Shown here: one piece after another, positions 57,430 through 64,000 of the stretch
Layout: each line of letters begins with the position of its first letter
Numbering within the stretch: position 1 is the first letter of the stretch
Assembly: GCA_037576195.1 (NCBI GenBank)
Contig: CM075101.1
Coordinates: 40,858,001 to 40,922,000, forward strand
Source of the DNA: Phytoseiulus persimilis
Lineage: Eukaryota > Arthropoda > Arachnida > Mesostigmata > Phytoseiidae
Length of the DNA stretch: 64,000 nt
Reading direction: 5' to 3'
Notes under the pieces: model-generated
The model's input: only the letters and a program-made list of their open reading frames with translations
Told to the model about the DNA's origin: nothing
The model's database searches: none
Made by a program: the position numbers and the translations under genes

Positions 57430-57630
57430 ACGCTGCCATTGCTCCAAGAGGCCCAACGTGTGCTGAGACGGGTAACGTTTGTGCGAAGAGCTGAAAACGG
57501 TTTTCAACCCGCTTCCTCAGTTCAGGCAGGTAAAGTTTCTTCACATTTCAGGCTATGTTGGTAATCATGGAGTCTCTGTGGCTCGATTGGACGGCTGGGA
57601 GAATCCTTGCCGCACTCCTGGCTTTGTATT
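57430..57630 (+). CDS. Two small candidate exons with good splice sites
   Basis: 57430-57471 follows an acceptor (GTTTCACAG) and ends at GTAACG. 57552-57630 follows CACATTTCAG and ends at a consensus GTAAGT donor. Joined, two frames stay open across both. One gives a Cys/Gly-rich extracellular-looking peptide (Trp-Glu-Asn-Pro-Cys). The other gives a Leu-rich hydrophobic one preceded upstream (57364-57429) by charged sequence. The frame cannot be decided, and the next exon downstream is not found. The 57631 donor is the best single signal. Confidence 0.27.
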
Positions 57631-58107
57631 GTAAGTTTCCAGCTCGGACACCGGGTTGCGACCCTGCCGCCGGAGCCCGAAGCTGCCGCTCACGTCTCTC
57701 TCCTCCAATGACTCCTTCCCCCTTCGATGAAGAATGGGTTATCGCGAAATTCTAAGAACACTCCCGCATGCCTTCTCTCGCGAAGCGTCGACGAACGCGG
57801 GGACCCATATTATAAAGGCGGTACGTCATCAAGAGCAAGGTCGGCAAACATCCGGATAAACACTTCTTTCAAGTCTTTCGCATCTGAAAGCACATCGGTC
57901 TATATTAGGTGCATTCGGCCCGCCTCCCGGGCATCCCTGGCCAGCCCGCGCAGCAGGTCAACTGACTGGTTGACTGACCGGTCGACTAGCCGGAAGGCAA
58001 GCGTTCCCGCGGTCCACGGGCCACGACTAATGAAGCTTCTATCAATCTCGCCGCTTCTCTTCACGTAATATGAACAACAAAATCGAGTAATACGTAGTCT
58101 TGCGACA
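57631..58107. other. No supported gene
   Basis: If the preceding exons are real this begins with their intron. A TATAAAG string at about 57814 and a GACT/GGTC-rich stretch near 57960 are present but not convincing as functional sites. Confidence 0.35.
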
Positions 58108-58497
58108 ATGGGAGCTGCAACACGTCGACGCGTCCATCACCGGACCGAGGCATCCCAAGTCCACCGGAACAGAACGAGACTCCGGGAGAGGCAGTTGACA
58201 TTGCCTCAATTCGGGGATATCAATGCTCGAACCCAGCCCGCCGGTGGGGCGGTCGAGCCGAGTCTGATGCCGGAAAGCGATGGCAGATGCGGAAAAGCTG
58301 AATGGGAACGTGCATCCTCGGCGTCACCAGCAGTGAAAACTCGATCTGAAAACAATCATGCGACCATCCCGCTGCCAGATGGCGAAAACATGCGGAGCCT
58401 GTGGGCGACGGCTGGAATGCTTGATGACGATATCGACATCGTTGTGAGGGAAGCCAGAGAACAGCGTGCCTTATGTCCGAACGAACATGGATCCTAG
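58108..58497 (+). CDS. Unrecognised 129-aa intronless open frame
   Basis: ATG in a strong context (GACAATGGG) opens 129 codons to TAG. The first 35 residues are basic with many Arg, then Pro/Gly/Glu-rich, and the last 40 are acidic and helix-prone (Met-Leu-Asp-Asp-Asp-Ile-Asp-Ile-Val-Val-Arg-Glu-Ala-Arg-Glu). Many codons start with G in the second half. No signal peptide or membrane helix. Further downstream another frame (58466-58681) has four Cys in a pattern loosely like a metal-binding site. The family is unknown. Confidence 0.35.
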   Translation: MGAATRRRVHHRTEASQVHRNRTRLRERQLTLPQFGDINARTQPAGGAVEPSLMPESDGRCGKAEWERASSASPAVKTRSENNHATIPLPDGENMRSLWATAGMLDDDIDIVVREAREQRALCPNEHGS

Positions 58498-61400
58498 CAT
58501 CGAGCTCAAGGTCTTCCCTGTTTGGCAGGGCTCTCTTGGGGGGTGTGACTGCTACGAGCTGCAAGATTCTAGACACGGATTTTCTTCGAGGTGGCTCGCC
58601 ATAGAGTCGCCCCGTGGATGTCGGCCCGCTGATGTTCGCTGGAGCTGTGTTTTCTGTCGACATGCACGGTCCAAACTATGAAAGCTAGCAGGAAGAATCT
58701 CATGGGGCCGGAATCCTAAGTTACGGTTTTCAAGACTAAACTGCACGCGACGTGCTCTGTGGAAATACTCACAACCAGCTCCACTCAATTAGTTTCCTGG
58801 TAGTGGACAAGACGCTCAGAGCTGATAATGTTACTTAAAGAAGTCTGATGTAGCTTTGAAGACAGATATGGGCAATGCGGCCAACATCCAGGATGGAGGG
58901 TTTGAGGTTCAAGCATTCAGGCTGGAACAGTTTCGGAGCAAAATGTTCATCGCAGTCAGGAGAAGAAAATAGCTCCGTTTTTGTCTATTTTTTCCACTAC
59001 TCCTCGTACTGATTGATTATCGAAGTCGTTCCAGAAAAAGTATAGGCACCCCACCGAGTCCGTATTCGACCAGAGTTGACGGCTACTCGTCAAATATTCT
59101 GCGCCGAAACAGGGTCCAAATCACGTGATCGAACTAGATTCAATCCGCTTGAATTAGATCTTCATAATGCTCTCTTGACTAGCAGTGGTACGGTTCATTC
59201 GTGTGTTCAATTTTACTTTATCTCACCACGACTACCAAGAACTGCGGCGGTGCGATTTGGGCGTGAGCATGGTTGGCCGCAGGATGAGAACTCCTCGTGA
59301 CGCGGGCCATAAGGAGATTTATCTTCGTATTTCGGGAACGGGTATTTGTATAGATGGGTGGATGATTGTGGGGATGGGGTAGAGGAATTCGCCCGCTTCA
59401 TTGGAAGTTGCTATCTTTCGTTGCGCCAACTATAGCGTCGGATTATCTTATCTTCCTCCAACAGATCTATTTGTGAGCTCACATGAGACGGCAAAAAACC
59501 TGAGCCCATCCTGACTGTTCCTCCGGCGGTGATTCCCGGTCCCCTCACCGGAGAATAATGTGAGATTCCCATCCCAGGATGCTCTGGCGGCTCCTTCTCG
59601 ACGTCGGCGGGAGATGCTTTAGGGAAGTAAGTTTTAAATATTCCCAGAAACATTCGGTGCAGCTGTTCAGAAAAACATGAAGCGATTCCTCTTGTTATCT
59701 TCTATGGGATTGCGTCCGCGAACGTCGATGCCTTGGTCGTTCCATGCAAGCGCTCACGCCACACCGCTTACGGGTGGGCGATCAGACGAAACAGAGGCTG
59801 CCGGTGAACCGTGTGAGTTTGGAAACGAGCATCCGCAGGAAAGGAGGGGTGCGGTTAGAGCAAGCCACTCGTGAGCAACACTCGCGCAGCGTCGTTATCC
59901 AGTTTGCGGGGGTTCTTGCTTGGTTCGGAACTCCAGCGTACATCATTTGCACGTGTCATGTTTGCGGACCGTTAGCAGATAAGTTTTCGTCCTTGATAGG
60001 GCCCCTAAAAACTCCATCCTGGATAGTGACTAATCCTCTCGATGCATGACTATCAACTTCAACAGCCTTCATCCAGAGAGTCAAATTGCAGCACAAATCT
60101 ATTCATGTGGGATGATGCCCCTTGGCCGGAATCACTCGCACTTCTTATGATGATCATGCAGACTGTACGTCTACGTCGATGGACAGATTAGTGGTCAACA
60201 AGTTGGCAAGGTCGGCGTCTGCCGTCGTCTACATGATGACTGAGTCTGGCACTTGTACCAACAGGGTCGGTTCTGAGCCCGATGTCTTGTCGGGGGTAAC
60301 AGTATGATAGCTCCACGTCCATCAGCCCTCCCAGCCATTCATATTCGATAACGAGTCCCAGCTAGGAAACCTGACGACCGTCCCGGCAGAAAAACATCGT
60401 TATAGGCGAAAAGTGGTGGGATGGGCGTTCGAATGGTGGCGGGGCGATCAGGAATCGGAGTCCTGTGGATATCGAATCCTAGTTGTGATCCTATCTGGGT
60501 TGGCCGCGGAGAAGAACGCTGGCCCAATCGGGGAAACTCTTGAATAACATCAGCGGTTCGTTCTAAGACTCGGAGACTTGAAATTGACATTCGTGCTTCC
60601 TACTCATTGCCCGGAGACGACTAAGAAGTAGAGGTTTGTGCCAACTCAGGCCACTATCTTCTTTCAGAGGAGCGGAGGGAAAACAGCAGTATCGAGCGAA
60701 CCGTGCGCGTTCCAGGCTCATTCTGAGAACATCGGCGCCTGGTCTCATTGATCATCCCTGAAAATTGGATGTTCGGGCAAGATGCCATCGAGCCTTCCTC
60801 GGAACTCTTCTCAACGTCCCACCTGCTCGAGAAGCCCGTTGGGCATGTAAACCTCTTCCGCTCACGTTCGCATATTGCCCTAAGAGCCCCATCTCGCGTC
60901 GTCTCCGGAGCTCATCGTGGCACGACTCCGTATGTGGATTTCAGTTCGAGAAAATCCAGCCTGCGCCTCAGACGCCCACCGGAGCCGCTGCGATCAGGAC
61001 TCCCGGAGATTTCGACTCGACCCGGCCTCGAGACCCCGTCTGAGGTCTTGACATTTGCGGTCTTAATTGAGTCATCTGAGTGCGTAAACCAATCAATGCA
61101 AATCGATGCGGATATCCTCCAAGCAGGGGCGCACCGAGACCAAGTGTCGCCCGGGGCGGCGAGAAATGTTTGCTCCCTGTCGATTCCAAGGTCGAACACA
61201 GGGACATGAACCGATTTTGAAATCATGGCGATCCGCATGCGTGAGTTTTGAGCGCAGATTCAAGTAAGTCATCAAGATCCTCCAGGATTCTATGCTCGAC
61301 GGAGAGAATGCAAGGGGTTCCAACAGCGTCTTTCATCGAAGAACTTGAGAGCGGTGCCCGGAAGATCGAGTCGCATGGACCAGTTCAGAAGTTTGACCAA

Positions 61401-62444
61401 CATGATCCTAAGTTGAGCACGGACTCGCTCGGGAAATCGGGAAACTCCGATCGGTTGAGGGCACTTGGATGACATGTCTCTAAAAACGCGGCCTTATTCC
61501 GCTCCGTATCCACTGATTTCCGAATGGAAAGCGATGCCGGAAATGCCTGAACACCGGAATTCCGCCCCTGAGAGGTGCACTCTCGAATCTTTCTGCTTTA
61601 TCACAGTTCTCCCGCTGCCTGCATTTTCGATCACGATCCATTTTGGGAGAGGTCCAGTCGCTGTTGGGGCATGAACTCATCGCAGGCCACGGATGGGAAC
61701 TGGCTCCATTGGTTTCTGATAAGGAACGTATAATGCAGCATATGAACACAAGTCCATCATATTCTGCAGCGCTCTCTACATTCGCTCTAGGAGCCCCGAG
61801 CGCCTGAAGGGTTTCTCAAAAACTCCCCGTCGACTCTGCCCCCGAACCAGACTGTGTCCTGTTACTTAGGGAGACCTGGTTTCTCACTCCAGAAATGGAT
61901 GCAAGTTGCTCGCGGACCTCTGGGTCTGCCGATAGCGTTCGAACTCATCAGGCCGACGAGATAGCCCGATGATGGAAAAGGTCTGGGTTCTGAGCATGTG
62001 ATCCAATTGAGCAGGTTGTCTTGTTCTGCTCAGAACGTTATGATCGCCCGAAGGTCATTCAAATTCGGGGAGACGCCTCGCCTACAGTCATTGTACGCAG
62101 CTCCGACGGCGTTCAAGTTCGATCCAACGAAAGAGCCCACCCTCGTAACGATCGTCTCCTCCTGCAGCTGTGAACCAGCGAAGCTGCACCCATCGTCGGG
62201 CATATCCATTGCATTCACCACATGCTTCGACTCAGCCAGCTCGTGTGCTAGGCGTCGCAGAAACGGGTCCAATACCCGCTGCCAGACGTGAGTGGACCCG
62301 GAGAGCCGGTTCCTGACCCAGTTGGACCCGCGTATCGGATGCTTTTTTTTTTTCTTTTCTGTGAGGTGTGGGAGAAATGCGTTAACGCATTCCAACGCTC
62401 TCCGATGCTGGACCTCCGATGGCCGACTACGGATTCATCGAGTT
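58498..62444. other. No supported gene
   Basis: About 4 kb of short frames on both strands. A T11 run lies at 62343-62353. No RNA gene or other repeat recognised. Confidence 0.4.
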
Positions 62445-62780
62445 CATTCCGGGATCGATCCGACTATACTTTCCGGTGGGTTTCTCCAGAGTACTGTATG
62501 GAACTTTTGAAGTTACTCATCGATCGCCATGGTAAACCCCACGAGTCTCGCATAGACTTGCAAGTAGAGTCAGTCAGGTTTGCCCACAATGAGGAGTTGA
62601 GAATCAAACAAAGGAACAGTATCAAGCGAAAATTCGGGAGAAGTTTCACACAGTACTCTGGGACTGCCCACCTGGACCCCGGAAAATATGGTCGGATTGA
62701 CCCCGGAATGACTCACACAGACTCCGAGAGGTATGGTCAGATGAACCCCAAAATCACATCAATAGACTCCGGAGATAACC
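62445..62780. repeat. Diverged second copy of the 45-bp foldback repeat family
   Basis: GACTCC/GACCCC marks recur at 62675, 62720 and 62765, exactly 45 bases apart, and the units align with those at 18.6-19.2 kb over blocks such as GTATGGTCAGAT and ACCCCGGAATGACTC. To the left, 62445-62496 is the reverse complement of 62651-62710 with a few differences and gaps. The same inverted layout is thus present around a 154-base centre. The AT-rich outer ends of the first element are absent. This is an older or partial relative. Confidence 0.72.
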
Positions 62781-64000
62781 GGCTTCCACAACCGAGGCCA
62801 GACCAGTGGACGCGGGTATTTGCGGCCCCTACTTGGGACGAATCACTGTGAACTCAGGTCGTCTGCTTGAACTCTGGCGGTTCGTCGAGCAGTGTCGACT
62901 TTCATCCGGATTGGTTATCCGCAGAGAATGTCCGCTGGGCAAGAATGAACATGGATTATGAAATTCGAAGAGACAGCGCAAGGTGGCACGTCTCGCTGAG
63001 CTCTCAGTTCTTGAGAAAGGGAAGTCGTACGACTCGATCTGTGATTCGGTTCCTTGGAGACCCGAGTTCCGGAAACGCAACAGGGGAAATCGACCCACGA
63101 AAGTAGACAGGCAATGTTTCCGTTTGTTGACGACAAGTGTCATGATTGGTTTCCGAAACCATCCGGTCCTCTCGACAATGGCCTCTTGTACGAAATCGCG
63201 GAAGAGCAGGATCCGCTTCTCAACAGATGCCCGCCTTAGGAAACCTGGCAATGTTCTCTCGACTTTCCTGTTCTTCAACACTGTCTCTCGGGCGATCGAC
63301 GGTCCGCGCGAACCATTGTGACAAGTTTGTCTGCACGTTGACCACAATGATGAATGAATCATGGGGCCCCCGCACGGGATCCTCGTCAGCAGGAGACCCT
63401 CGGTTCCGTTTCTGTCAGCGGATAGGAGTTCCGACGATCCCGCAGATATTCTCGCTCAACAGCGGTCCGTAATGAGCTTCGAGTCGTTTCACCAGCCGTC
63501 GGATACATTTCAGAAGCTGCGGGCTGTCAAACGTGTCGCTGTCATCATCGTTGCGTTCCGACATTCATCTCGACAGCGACCCGGCTGAGCAGCCGAGCGC
63601 TTGAATAATTGGACGTTGCCGCAGCGAGGATTGTCATTCGTCGCAAGGATGATGGTATTAACGTGGCGGCGTTCGGCTCCGTAGTTGATTCGCCGGCGGC
63701 GCATGGAGTCAACCAATCGCGATTTCTTCCACACTGGAAAACAACCGCGTTCGCTTCACCCTTGCTCTACTTGCCAGCTCTAGCTTCCACGCCGGGATTC
63801 ATTGCCGGTCGGGCGGGCAGGAACTTCGCCCAAGATTTCATCCTCGCGAGGGGAGGAGAATCGAAGATCCATCAGGATCATCGAGGACGCGTCGCACTCG
63901 ACTCTGGGCTGAAGCGCGGCAGGTGGCCGCCGAACCAACATACCGCTTTGCAACGACTTGAGCTCTTGGTACGCTGCCAAGCTTGCCAGATGATCGTTTC
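62781..64000. other. No supported gene
   Basis: Short frames on both strands without splice or domain support. Confidence 0.4.

Overview
This window looks like eukaryotic nuclear DNA, not bacterial or phage DNA. There is no packed array of long reading frames, no Shine-Dalgarno/operon layout and no prokaryotic tRNA or rRNA gene. The clearest coding sequence is split by a 62-nt GT-AG intron with textbook splice sites. Base composition is near 50% GC, CpG is not depleted, and the supported exons prefer codons ending in C. Together this suggests a small-intron invertebrate, perhaps an arthropod with an unmethylated genome. That is inference; no gene here fixes the taxon.

Most of the 64 kb holds no gene I can name. 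The best-supported structures are repeats. At 18.1-19.4 kb lies a 1.3-kb foldback-type element. It has long, nearly identical inverted arms with AT-rich outer ends, about 14 exact 45-bp tandem units, and a possible 6-bp target duplication. A much more diverged copy of the same repeat family, with the same 45-bp period and the same inverted layout, lies at 62.4-62.8 kb. There are also a perfect 15-bp hairpin (45.7 kb), a 23-bp palindrome (52.85 kb), an 18-bp double E-box palindrome (37.8 kb), a few microsatellites and one tRNA-derived fragment.

The best gene is on the minus strand at 54.7-55.35 kb. It encodes the C-terminal part of a single-pass membrane protein: an extracellular stalk with an N-glycosylation site, a 23-residue membrane helix, a very basic juxtamembrane segment, an intron, then a short Asn/Cys-rich tail. 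The second strongest coding signal is a run of minus-strand frames from 16.63 down to about 14.3 kb. It reads like one protein broken by several frame changes: a decayed gene, very short introns, or uncorrected indels. Other pieces look coding but are unrecognised: 0.7, 2.0, 4.4, 5.5-6.6, 12.8, 17.0, 21.7, 22.2, 28.3, 37.2, 48.1-48.5, 51.3, 57.4 and 58.1 kb. They are given low to moderate confidence because open frames of this size also occur by chance.

No operon, pathway or defence system can be assembled from what is visible. The repeat family and the membrane protein are the two items most worth following up.
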